Made by a program: the position numbers and the translations under genes | The notes under the pieces: model-generated | The model's database searches: none | Told to the model about the DNA's origin: nothing | Seen by the model: only the letters and a program-made list of their open reading frames with translations | DNA from: Rubrivivax sp. | GTDB lineage: Bacteria; Pseudomonadota; Gammaproteobacteria; Burkholderiales; Burkholderiaceae_C | NCBI GenBank assembly: GCA_016789865.1 | Contig: JAEUPC010000002.1 | Span: forward strand, 1 to 32,537 | Reading direction: 5' to 3' | Length of the DNA: 32,537 bases | Shown: positions 15,545 to 24,800 of the stretch, one piece after another | Layout: each line of letters opens with the position of its first letter | How positions within the stretch are numbered: the stretch's first letter is position 1

Positions 15545-16633
15545 ATGAAATCGGAGGGATCGCAAGCCGCGAGCCACGGCTCGGCCTTCAGTCTCAAGAT
15601 GGCGCTGGTTGTCGCCCTTGCCGTATTGATCACCATCGCGGCGGTGGCCGCCATCGAGGAGGTGGCGAAGGTGTCCGACGCGCTCCATCGTTGGGCCTCG
15701 CTCATCCAGCATTCGTTCGTGACGTTGCTGGTCGTGTTTGTCTTCCACGCCATCGACAAGTTCCAGACGGAGAAGAGCACGGCAGGAATCCTGGGCGACA
15801 TCCAGGTCGAACTGGAATCACAGTTGCGCAAGGTGATTCCCTATGGAGTTGCCGCCAAGGAGCTTGGTCTGGTTGGCCTGTACCCGTCGAGAAGACATGC
15901 GATGGAGGCGGTGCGCGAACGCATCCAGCGCGCCGAAAAGAAGATCCGGCTCCTGGGCGTGGCGTTCAAGGAGCAGCTCGAACTGTCACGGGATGCCGGG
16001 GGCATCAGCGCCGAACTGCGCAACTTCGCGGTTCGGCACGCCGGTGAGGACGGCATGCAGATTCTCGTGCTGCATCCACTGACCAGCCCGGCGGTTTTTC
16101 GGGCGTTTCTCGAGACGCCCGCTTCGATCGTCGCGCAAATACTCCGGTACCACGCCCAGGACCCGGCAGCTCCGGGGGCTGCGACCTACTTCGACACGCA
16201 GCTGTTCGCCGACTGCAACCTCACACGCCTGAACCTGGATGGCAACGAAAGCCAGCTGGCCAAATGTGTTCGCTACTATCGACGCGACCCAACCCTGTGG
16301 ATGATCCTCATCGACGACGAGGTGTTTGTCGAGTCGTACACCTTCGGGCGCAGCGATGACCAGAAGGAAGCGTCGCAGAACACGATGCGGCTCGGCGGCC
16401 ACATGCCGGTATTCAGGTTCCGAGGCTACGACATTGCGCCGTACAAGATCCTGGATGACCACTTCACCCGCCTATGGGCCACATCCACCGACAGCTTGCC
16501 GGACCTGGCGCGGCAGTTGGACCCGGCCAAGCGCGAGCAGAACATCAACGACTGGGTCTTCGACCAGCGCCGTGAGTGGTTGAACAAGGTGGCCGCGGCG
16601 CTTGCTGACCTGGAGGCTCGCAAGAAGCCCTAA
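15545..16633 (+). CDS. Two-helix membrane protein with a C-terminal cytosolic domain, function unknown
   Basis: A 362-residue inner-membrane protein. Two hydrophobic helices lie near residues 16-40 and 47-70, leaving a cytosolic domain of about 290 residues. That domain begins LGLVGLYPSRRHAMEAVRER and contains KKIRLLGVAF, MQILVLHPLTSP and MILIDDEVFVESYTFG. It ends with PYKILDDHFTRLWATS. This strand order resembles phospholipase-D-superfamily folds that have lost the HKD motifs, but that is a weak impression, not a match I can prove. No HKD motif is present. AGGAG at 15532-15536 supports ATG 15545. The cupin gene starts 17 bases after the stop, so the pair is likely an operon. Confidence 0.75.
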   Translation: MKSEGSQAASHGSAFSLKMALVVALAVLITIAAVAAIEEVAKVSDALHRWASLIQHSFVTLLVVFVFHAIDKFQTEKSTAGILGDIQVELESQLRKVIPYGVAAKELGLVGLYPSRRHAMEAVRERIQRAEKKIRLLGVAFKEQLELSRDAGGISAELRNFAVRHAGEDGMQILVLHPLTSPAVFRAFLETPASIVAQILRYHAQDPAAPGAATYFDTQLFADCNLTRLNLDGNESQLAKCVRYYRRDPTLWMILIDDEVFVESYTFGRSDDQKEASQNTMRLGGHMPVFRFRGYDIAPYKILDDHFTRLWATSTDSLPDLARQLDPAKREQNINDWVFDQRREWLNKVAAALADLEARKKP

Positions 16634-16650
16634 CGGCGAGAGGATGAGCC

Positions 16651-17007
16651 ATGGTCCAGAAGACACCCTGGGGGCACTGGGAGACATTCGCAGAGGGCCC
16701 AGGCTACAAGCTCAAGCGCCTGCACATCGACTGTGGCGAGTGCTTCTCGCTGCAGTACCACGAGCATCGCGAGGAGCATTGGGTCGTCGTCGAGGGTGCG
16801 GGCACCTACACGCATGGTTGGAGCGAGTCCGCCCTGAAGGAGCCTGAAGGTGTCGGGCCAGGCATGCACATCCATGTCCCGGCCCGTTACCTGCACCGCC
16901 TGACGGCGGCGCAGCACTCGCCCCTGGTCGTTGTGGAGGTTCAAACCGGCGAGCGATGCGAGGAGGCCGACATCGTCCGATTGGCCGACAAATACAAGCG
17001 CTCGTGA
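16651..17007 (+). CDS. Stand-alone cupin (mannose-6-phosphate isomerase type II-like)
   Basis: A 118-residue single-domain cupin. It matches the C-terminal isomerase domain of bifunctional mannose-1-phosphate guanylyltransferase/mannose-6-phosphate isomerase: TPWGHWETFAEGPGYKLKRL, SLQYHEHREEHWVVVEGAG and HIHVPARYLHRL. It ends EVQTGERCEEADIVRLADKY. The metal ligands expected in cupin motif 1 are His and Glu (QYHEHREEHW) and in motif 2 His (LHRL). No guanylyltransferase gene lies nearby, so it may be a sugar-phosphate isomerase on its own or a sugar-binding partner of the upstream membrane protein. GAGAGG at 16639-16644 is the likely ribosome-binding site. It follows the membrane-protein gene by 17 bases. 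Confidence 0.88.
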   Translation: MVQKTPWGHWETFAEGPGYKLKRLHIDCGECFSLQYHEHREEHWVVVEGAGTYTHGWSESALKEPEGVGPGMHIHVPARYLHRLTAAQHSPLVVVEVQTGERCEEADIVRLADKYKRS

Positions 17008-17053
17008 CCGTCGAATCAGGCGCCTGCCGCCATGCGCCAGGCCACAAGAGGTG

Positions 17054-17085
17054 GCGCAAGGGCGCAAGGGCGCAAGGGCGCAAGG
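17054..17085. repeat. Four tandem copies of an 8-bp unit
   Basis: GCGCAAGG is repeated four times without change between the cupin gene and the 3' end of the SGNH hydrolase gene. These two genes converge. I see no gene, and no terminator hairpin with a T-tract, in 17008-17208. Confidence 0.9.
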
Positions 17086-17208
17086 GCATCGGGGGCCGAT
17101 GCTCGTCGCCGAGCACGGCGAGTGGCAATGCGCGATCCCGCCGACCTGATTGCTCTGGGGAGGCCGGCGTTCCGCAGGCGGTGCCAACGTTCCGTCCCCG
17201 TCGAAGCC

Positions 17209-20088
17209 TCACGGCGGCGGCGTGTTCGTCACCACGAGCGTTCCCACCCGGTAGGTGTGGAAGTTCCTCTCGTCCAGCACGCCCACGCCGCTGATGAGTG
17301 CGAAGTCCTTCCACGGGTTGCCGCCCGAGAGCCCGACGCGGATCTCGTAAGTGCCCAACGCGGTTGGTGCGGTGATCGTCCGCGTCTGGGCGAATGGTCC
17401 CGGCGCCCATGTCGCCGAGGTGGTGAAGTGGTCATCGACCGATGCCGCCGGCACGCTGTTGACGCTCAGGTGCATGAACTGCATCAGGTTGGCCGCCATC
17501 GGCATGCGGTACCAGTTCAGGTTGATGCCCACCCGGGCGCCGGGCAGCGCGTAGTAGGTGGACGGCGTGGCGAGTTCCGCGCGCGTGGTCAGCGGCACGG
17601 CCGAGACCGTCGGCAACGGCACGTTGCCCGTCTGCACGTAGCTCAGCACGGCGTCCTTCCAGTGGTTCATGGCGATCAGGCGGCCGGAGTCGTTCGGGTG
17701 AACGCCGTCACTCACGTACATCGTGCCCAGCACCCCGGTGAGCGACGGCACGAAGAAGACCTTGTAGAAGATGCCGCTGCTGTTGGCGGCCTTCGCCTGC
17801 ACCATCTGCTGGATCTTGCTGTACACGGTGGGCATCGGGTCCGATGAACGCTCGAAGTTGGAGACGAACACTGCGGTGCGCGAGTTGCGCGCGTGGATCA
17901 TGTCGACAATCGTCGCGATGCGGCCGACCACCGCGTCCTGCGCGGCCGGGTCGTTGGGGAAGTACCCGTCGTTCACGCCGATGTTGAGCAGCACAATGTC
18001 CGGCGTGACCTGGTCCACCCAGCCGTTGATCTGGGAGATGACATGGCTGGTGTTCCAGCCGCTGCGGCCGACTTGCGGTGCCGTCACCGGGCTGACGACG
18101 ACCGGCTCGTTGGCGTTCATGTAGCCGAACACCTGCGAGTTCCTGCCGCTGGCGCTCAAGGCCTGGGTGATGGTCTGGTAGCCGGGGAAGGTGGCCAGGT
18201 TCTCGGTGTTCGAGTCCCCCACCGGCATGATTCGCCAGGAGTTGCCGATCTGCGGTGACGGGCTGGCGCTGGTGGCCACCGTGACCGTGAACGACTGCGT
18301 CGCCGCCAGCCCGCCGGGGTCGGCCACGCGCGCCGTGACGGCGTGGCTGCCGGTCTGCGTGGAGGTCGGCGTCCAGGTGATCTGGCCTCCGGTGGCGTTG
18401 ATCGTCATGCCGGCCGGGGCCTGCGTGAGCGAGTAGCTGAGCGGGTCGCCGTTCGCATCGGTGGCCGTCACGCGGTAAGAGTAGGCGGCGCCCACCGTGG
18501 CGCCGGTGACCGGCGAGGACGTGATCTGCGGGGCCACGTTGGCGCTGGCCACGGTCACCGTGAACGACTGCGTCGCTGCCAGCCCTCCGGGGTCGGCCAC
18601 GCGGGCCGTGACGGCGTGGCTGCCGGTCTGCGCGGAGGTGGGTGTCCAGGCAATCTGGCCGCTCGTCGAGTTGATCGACATGCCCGCGGGTGCCTGCGTG
18701 AGCGAGTAGCTGAGCGGGTCGCCGTTCGCATCGGTGGCCGTCACGCGGTAGGCATAGGCGGTGCCCACCGCGGCGCTTGTGACCGGGGTGGAGGTGATCT
18801 GCGGCGCCACGTTGGCGCTGGCCACCGTCACTGTGAACGACTGCGTCGCCGCCAGGCCGCCCGGGTCGACCACGCGCGCGGTCACGGCGTGGCTGCCGGC
18901 CTGCGTGGACCCGGGTGTCCAGCCGATCTGGCCGCTGGTCGAGTTGATCGTCATGCCGGCAGGTGCCTGCGTGAGCGAGTAGGTCAGCGTGTCGCCGTTC
19001 GCATCGGTGGCCGTCACCCGGTACGCGTAGGCTGCACCCACGGTGGCGCTGGTGATCGGTGTCGAAGTGATCTGCGGCGCGACGTTGGAAGACGTGACGC
19101 TGACGGTGAACGACTGCGTTGCCGCCAGCCCACCCGGGTCGGCCACGCGCGCGGTCACGGCGTGGTTGCCGGCCTGCGCGGACCCAGGCGTCCAGGCGAT
19201 CTGGCCGCTTGCCGAGTGGATCGACATGCCGGCCGGCGCCTGCGTGAGCGAGTAGCTCAGGGTGTCGCCATTCGCATCGGTGGCCGTCACGGTGTAGGCG
19301 TAGGCCAGGCCCACCGCGGCGGCAGTGACCGGTGTGGAGGTGATCTGCGGCGCCACGTTGCCGCTGGAGACGGCGATGGTGAACGACTGCGTCGCGGCCA
19401 ATCCGGCCGGATCGGCCACGCGCACGGTCACAGAGCGGTTGCCCGTTTGCGCAGACGTGGGCGTCCAGGCGATCTGGCCGCTGGTCGCGTTGATCGTCAT
19501 GCCGCTGGGCGCGCGCGTCAGCGAATACCGCAGCGTGTCGCCGTTGGCATCGGAGGCCGTCACCCGGTAGGCATAGGCCACGCCCACCCGTGCGGTGGTC
19601 ACCGGCGTGGAGGTGATCTGCGGCGCCACGTTGCCGCCGGACGAGACCGTGAGCGTGCCCACCTTGTAGCGGCGGTCGTTGCCCGGGTCGGTGACGCCGG
19701 CGCCCATGGCCAGCGCGATGTCGGCCCAGGGATTGCCGCCCGACAGCCCGACCCGCACGTCGTAGGTGCCTGCGGTCAGCGTGGCAGGCAAGGTGATGGT
19801 GCGCGTCTGCGAAAAGGGCCCGGCCGTCCAGGTGGCCGAAGTCGTCATGTGGTCGTCCACTGACCACAGGGCACCGCCCGAACCCACCAGGTGCATGAAC
19901 TGCAGGTAGTTCGCCGCCATCGGCAGGCGGTACCAGTTCAGCGTGATCGCCACCGTGCCCCCGGGAGCTGCGGAGTAGGTGGTCGGGGTGGCCAGGTCCA
20001 CGCGTGTCTGGGAGGGCGCCTGCGCCCACACCGGAAAGGCCAGGGCCGCTGCGGCGGCCAGGAAGATGGCGAGCAGGCGCTTGATCAT
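17209..20088 (-). CDS. Secreted multidomain SGNH/GDSL hydrolase with five Ig-like repeats
   Basis: An exported 959-residue protein. A signal peptide (MIKRLLAIFLAAAAALAFPV, cleavage near WAQA) is followed by a beta domain at about 28-150. Five tandem 91-residue cadherin/He-PIG-like repeats fill 153-607, each starting NVAPQITS and containing DANGD. The SGNH hydrolase domain is at about 613-820: GDSN with nucleophile Ser626, the NIGVND block with Asn706, and SDGVHPN with Asp794 and His797. A C-terminal domain (835-959) is a second copy of the N-terminal one; both share NWYR.PMAAN..QFMHL and VRVGLSGGNPW or its close variant. Such enzymes deacylate polysaccharides or hydrolyse esters outside the cell, and the repeats act as spacers. 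AGGGAGG lies five bases before ATG 20088. Monocistronic, as both neighbours point away or converge. Confidence 0.92.
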   Translation of the reverse strand: MIKRLLAIFLAAAAALAFPVWAQAPSQTRVDLATPTTYSAAPGGTVAITLNWYRLPMAANYLQFMHLVGSGGALWSVDDHMTTSATWTAGPFSQTRTITLPATLTAGTYDVRVGLSGGNPWADIALAMGAGVTDPGNDRRYKVGTLTVSSGGNVAPQITSTPVTTARVGVAYAYRVTASDANGDTLRYSLTRAPSGMTINATSGQIAWTPTSAQTGNRSVTVRVADPAGLAATQSFTIAVSSGNVAPQITSTPVTAAAVGLAYAYTVTATDANGDTLSYSLTQAPAGMSIHSASGQIAWTPGSAQAGNHAVTARVADPGGLAATQSFTVSVTSSNVAPQITSTPITSATVGAAYAYRVTATDANGDTLTYSLTQAPAGMTINSTSGQIGWTPGSTQAGSHAVTARVVDPGGLAATQSFTVTVASANVAPQITSTPVTSAAVGTAYAYRVTATDANGDPLSYSLTQAPAGMSINSTSGQIAWTPTSAQTGSHAVTARVADPGGLAATQSFTVTVASANVAPQITSSPVTGATVGAAYSYRVTATDANGDPLSYSLTQAPAGMTINATGGQITWTPTSTQTGSHAVTARVADPGGLAATQSFTVTVATSASPSPQIGNSWRIMPVGDSNTENLATFPGYQTITQALSASGRNSQVFGYMNANEPVVVSPVTAPQVGRSGWNTSHVISQINGWVDQVTPDIVLLNIGVNDGYFPNDPAAQDAVVGRIATIVDMIHARNSRTAVFVSNFERSSDPMPTVYSKIQQMVQAKAANSSGIFYKVFFVPSLTGVLGTMYVSDGVHPNDSGRLIAMNHWKDAVLSYVQTGNVPLPTVSAVPLTTRAELATPSTYYALPGARVGINLNWYRMPMAANLMQFMHLSVNSVPAASVDDHFTTSATWAPGPFAQTRTITAPTALGTYEIRVGLSGGNPWKDFALISGVGVLDERNFHTYRVGTLVVTNTPPP
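18268..19632 (-). repeat. Five tandem 273-bp coding repeats
   Basis: The Ig-like repeats of the SGNH protein are each exactly 91 codons. They are very similar at DNA level, especially the second to fifth copies, where phrases such as GCGTGAGCGAGTAGCTGAGC recur. The constant length and high identity point to recent unequal crossing-over. Copy number may vary between strains and may be wrong in short-read assemblies. Confidence 0.9.
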
Positions 20089-20406
20089 CGAAGCCTCCCT
20101 GAAGTCGGCGCCCGCCCGGCTGTCTCATGCCCGAAGAAGTTCGCGGGGCGTAACCCTCAACAGCATATGCCCGCTGGCGAGCGACTGCCACCGCCATGCC
20201 CTGCTTGCGGGGGGGGGGGGTGGCCGGCGCTCGGCGTCGGCGCGCGCGGCCCTCGGGTTTCGTCAGGTGTAAGCTCCCGGCCAGACGTCAGGCGTCTACT
20301 CGACTTCTTTGGCAGGACGCGGGCCGCGCATCGCCGTTTCTCGCTGGTTGGCGCCGCGGCCCTGGTTTCCCCGTCCGACCCTCATTTCCCCGGCAGGAGA
20401 CGATCC
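20089..20406. other. Intergenic region with a 12-G homopolymer
   Basis: The 318 bases between the divergent SGNH hydrolase and thiolase genes hold no convincing gene. The only standout is a run of 12 consecutive G at 20209-20220. The minus side carries the AGGGAGG ribosome-binding site of the hydrolase. The plus side ends in AGGAG (20396-20400) before the thiolase ATG. No promoter pair was clear enough to report. Confidence 0.7.
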
Positions 20407-21594
20407 ATGAGCAAGCGTGATGTGGTGGTGTTGAGCGCGGTGCGCTCGGCAGTCGGCAGCTTCGGCGGCAGCCTCGCAGACACCGAGCCGGCCGAACTGG
20501 CCGGCATGGTGATGAAAGAGGCCGTCAAGCGCAGCGGCGTCGACCCCAAGGTCATCAACTACGTGACGGTGGGCAACACCATCCCCACCGAGAGCCGCTT
20601 CCCCTACGTTGCGCGCGTGGCCGCCATCCAGGCCGGTCTGCCCATGGACAGCGTGGCGATGTCGGTGAACCGGCTTTGCAGCTCGGGCCTGCAGGGCATC
20701 GTGACGACGGCGCAGAACATCCTGCTCGGTGACTGCGACTACGGCGTCGGCGGTGGCGTCGAGGTGATGAGCCGCGGCGGCTACCTCAGCACCGCCATGC
20801 GCACCGGCGCGCGCATGGGCGACACCAAGGTACTGGACATGATGGTGGCGACGCTCACCGACCCGTTCGGCGTCGGCCATATGGGCATCACCGCCGAGAA
20901 CCTGGCCGCCAAGTGGGGCATCACCCGCGAGCAGCAGGACGCGCTGGCCGTGGAGAGCCAGCGCCGCGCCGGCGTGGCCATCGCCGAGGGCCGCTTCAAG
21001 AGCCAGATCGTGCCCATCGTCAAGGAGACGAAGAAGGGCCCGGTCACCTTCGACACCGACGAGTACGTGAAGGCCAGCACCACGATGGAGACGCTGGCCA
21101 AGCTGAAGCCGGCGTTCAAGAAGGACGGCACGGTCACCGCGGGCAACGCCAGCGGCATCAACGACGGTGCGGCCTTCTTCGTGCTGGCCGATGCCGAGGT
21201 GGCCGCCAAGGCCGGTTATGGCAAGCCGCTGGCGCGCCTGGTGAGCTACGCGGTGGCGGGCGTGCCCAACGAGATCATGGGCGAGGGGCCGATCCCGGCC
21301 TCGAAGCTGGCGCTGAAGAAGGCCGGCCTGTCGGTCAGCCAGATGGACGTGGTCGAGAGCAACGAGGCCTTCGCCGCGCAAGCCATCGCCGTCTCGCGCG
21401 GGCTCGAGCTCGACCCGGCCAAGACCAACGCCAACGGCGGCGCCATCGCGCTGGGCCACCCGATCGGCTGCTCGGGCGCATTCATCGCCACCAAGGCGCT
21501 GTACGAGCTGCAGCGCGTCAACGGCCGCTACGCGCTGGTCACGATGTGCATCGGCGGCGGGCAGGGCATCGCGGCGGTGTTCGAGCGGCTCTGA
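20407..21594 (+). CDS. Acetyl-CoA acyltransferase (thiolase, PhaA/BktB-like)
   Basis: A cytosolic thiolase of 395 residues, the usual length. It catalyses condensation of two acyl-CoA molecules or thiolytic cleavage of 3-ketoacyl-CoA. The nucleophile is Cys91 in VNRLCSSGLQ. The NEAFAAQA block, His351 in GHPIGCSGA and the base Cys381 in MCIGGGQG complete the active site. Overall sequence is closest in my memory to the biosynthetic-type beta-ketothiolases of Burkholderiales (BktB/PhaA) used in polyhydroxyalkanoate and branched pathways, but degradative use cannot be excluded. AGGAG at 20396-20400 precedes ATG 20407. It stands alone: a strong terminator lies 40 bases after the stop, and no phaB or phaC gene is nearby. 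Confidence 0.95.
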   Translation: MSKRDVVVLSAVRSAVGSFGGSLADTEPAELAGMVMKEAVKRSGVDPKVINYVTVGNTIPTESRFPYVARVAAIQAGLPMDSVAMSVNRLCSSGLQGIVTTAQNILLGDCDYGVGGGVEVMSRGGYLSTAMRTGARMGDTKVLDMMVATLTDPFGVGHMGITAENLAAKWGITREQQDALAVESQRRAGVAIAEGRFKSQIVPIVKETKKGPVTFDTDEYVKASTTMETLAKLKPAFKKDGTVTAGNASGINDGAAFFVLADAEVAAKAGYGKPLARLVSYAVAGVPNEIMGEGPIPASKLALKKAGLSVSQMDVVESNEAFAAQAIAVSRGLELDPAKTNANGGAIALGHPIGCSGAFIATKALYELQRVNGRYALVTMCIGGGQGIAAVFERL

Positions 21595-21633
21595 TCGTCG
21601 CGCCGGGCGCACGCCGCGCTCGAAGGGTGCCAG

Positions 21634-21662
21634 GGGCCCCGCGCCAACGCGGGGCCCTTTTT
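21634..21662 (+). terminator. Intrinsic terminator of the thiolase gene
   Basis: GGGCCCCGCG (21634-21643) pairs perfectly with CGCGGGGCCC (21648-21657) across the four-base loop CCAA, followed directly by five T. It separates the thiolase transcript from the DyP-P450 gene. Confidence 0.93.
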
Positions 21663-21861
21663 CGTTTCCGGGCCACGTCGCGGGCCCGTCGGGCTTCGGC
21701 GTCGGCATCATCCGTCATCGGCATGATGACCCGGGCTGCCGCGCATGCCCGAATCGCTGCGGCCGTGGCCCCCCAGAGCCCCTGTGTTGCGCGGGCCTTG
21801 CGGGGTGGCCCGCCGGCCCGCAGGGCAGCGGCCCGAACCATCGAGAGCAGGAGCGAGGTCC

Positions 21862-24800
21862 ATGCGCCCCGACATCAAGAGCACCGCCCTCAACGGCACG
21901 GCCAACCTGGCGCTGGTTGCGCCGGTGAAGCCGGGCTTCATCCCCGGCGCCGACACCGTCACCTACGCGCGCCGGCTGGAGGCGCTGCTGAAGACGCTGA
22001 TGGCCATCCGCGTGGGCGGCCGCGAGACGGCGCGCTTCACCACGCCATTCCCCGACGCCGTCGGGCGCCTGGGCCTCCTGCAGTCGTTTCGCTACGCGGT
22101 GATTCCGCCGCGCGTGGGCTCGCGTGGCGAAGACCCGCTGCCGCCCGGCGTGCTGGTTGCCGGCACCTACCGCCTGTACCTCAACGTCGTCTTCGACGGC
22201 GGCTGGGAGCCGTACATGCGCGTCATCTACCGCGACCTGGGCTACCTGCTCGATGCGATCTTCTGCAACACGGCGGGCTACCGCCTGAGCACGCAGCACA
22301 GCTACGACGCCTACTGCCGCTGGGTGCGCGACCACGAGGTGCCCGCCGGCATCCTCTACACCGAGAGCGCCGGTTCGGTGCTCGACACGCGCTATGCCGA
22401 GGCGGTGGAGCGCTGCCAGCGCGAGCAGGCCGACCCCGCCGCCGCACGCCGCGCGATCGCCGGCTACGCGCTGCCCGCGCCGATCGACACGCCCACTGCG
22501 TTGAAGAATCTGGCCGCCGCGGCGCCCGAGGTGCGGCGCGAAGTGGTGGCCAACAACCTGCGCGCGCTGAAGGGCCTGTACGACCTGCGTGTGCTGCATC
22601 CCCGAAACCAGGAGCGTGACGACGAACGCCTGCTCAATTTCGCGCAGCGCGCGATGCCCGAATTCCGCGCCTTCCTCACGCAGGCGCAGGCCGAGCCCGG
22701 GCTGCAGCCGCACCGCGACCATGTGCGCTGGCTGCTCGGCCCGCCCACGGGCGAGGGGCCGCCGGCCGGCAAGCCGGCGCGCTTCGACCCCGCCGACATC
22801 CAACGCGGCATCCATCAGCGCTGCGAAGGCGTCACGCACGGGAGCCTGCTGCTGCTGCGCGTAAGCAGCGCAGCGCAGGCCCGCCAGTGGGTCGGCCGGC
22901 TGGGCCGCGACACTGCGCAGCACGCTACTGCGCTCGGCGAGCCACTGACCTGGAACATCGCCTTCACTGCCAACGGGCTGCGCGCGCTGGGCGTGCCGCC
23001 CTCGCGCATCGACCGCTTCCCGCAGGAGTTCATCGAGGGCATGGAAGCGCGCGCCGGCCTGCTGGGCGACGTGCGCACCAACCACCCCGAACATTGGCGG
23101 CGGCCAAGGCTGCGTGTGCCCGCTTCGCAGGCCGCCGCTGCGCAGGCCGCCGCTGCGCAGGCCGCCACGTCGCCGGCCGCGCCGCCGCCGCCGATCGAGG
23201 TGGATCTCGGCGCCGTGCACATCGTGCTGCAGTACCGGCTCGCGTCGAAGAGCGAAGCCGACCGCCCGCTGCACAGCGCGCTGCAAGAGCTCGCCGAGGC
23301 CATCGACCCGGCGCGCGATGGCGTGCTGCTCCTGGCCGCCGAACCGATGCGCAGCTACGCCCAGCAGCCCGGCGGCGGCACCGTCACCGAGCACTTCGGT
23401 TTCCAGGACGGCTTCAGCCAGCCCGAGCCGCGGCATGGCACCGCGCCGGCGCCGGCTTTCCGCGCCTGGGACAACAGCGTCCAGCCCGGCGAGCTGTATC
23501 TCGGCCACCCGGGTGACCGCGACCCGGGGCGCTTCCCCGATGTGGCCGACCGGTTGATGGACAACGGCAGCTTCCTCGTCGTGCGCAAGCTGCGCCAGCA
23601 TGTCGGCCGCTGGCAGGCGATGCTGGCGCGCGCCGCGGCGGCCGGCGACCCGCAATACCCCCAGCGCCCGGCCGCCGAGCAGCGCGCCGCGCGCGACGCC
23701 ATCGCCGCCAGGCTGATGGGCCGCCGCCACGACGGCACCGTGCTTGCCGACGACGCCGTGGGGACCAGCAACGACTTCAACTACGACGCCGACCCGCACG
23801 GCGCACGCTGCCCGTTCGCGGCGCACATCCGCCGCGCCAACCCGCGTTCGCCGTGGCGCGCCGAGCAGGGGCGCAAGCTGCCGCGCATCCTGCGCCGCGG
23901 CATGTCGTACGGGCCGCGCTGGGCTGGCGAAGGCACGCCCGACGCCGAGGCCGAACGCGGCCTCATCTTCATGGCCTACTGCGCGAGCCTGGCCGAGCAG
24001 TTCGAGACCCTGCAGCGCTGGGTGGCCGGCGGCAACAGCAGCGGCGTGCACTCGTCGCACAGCGACCCGATGCTCGGCGTGCCGGTCACGGGCACGCCGC
24101 GCCTCATGCAGTGGGCCGAGGCCGATGGCCGCGTCGTCACCGTCGACCTGGGCGACCTGCCGATGGTCGATCTGGAATGGGGCCTGTACCTCTTCGCGCC
24201 CTCGCTCACGGGGCTCGAGGCGCTGGCGGCCGGGTTCGACGCCGACACGCCCGCGCCTCCGGCGGCCACCTGCCCGCTGAAGGGCGAGCGCTACCGGCCC
24301 GCCGGCCCCGCGTTCGACGAACGCAAGCTCATGCTGCAAGGCCGCCGCGACGACAAGGACACGCTGTGGCGTGCCGTCAACGCCTGCGGCGGCCGGCTGC
24401 AGACGGCCTACGGCCAGCTCGAAGGGCGCAAGGCAAAGGTGCGCACGGTGCTGCGCGACGGCGGCACGCGGCATTCGGTGTGCGGCTACGGCCGCCGCTT
24501 CGCCGCCGGTGTAGGGCCGGGCTTCCTCGGCATGGACGACCCCGATCACCAGCGCCTGGCCGAGGACTCCGGCATCAAGGCGGCCATCGCCGCCATCGAC
24601 GAGCCGAAGGCCTTTGCCACCGCGCGCGCGGTGGCCGCCGGTGTGCTCGACACGGTGCTGAAGAACCTGGCCGCCGTCGGCCAGCCGGCCACCATCGACC
24701 TCGTGCGCCTGAGCGAAGCGGTGATCCTGCGGCTGTACCGCGCGTGGTGGGGCCTGCCCGACGCCGAAGGCAAGTTCATGCAGGAAGGCTACAGCGCCCA

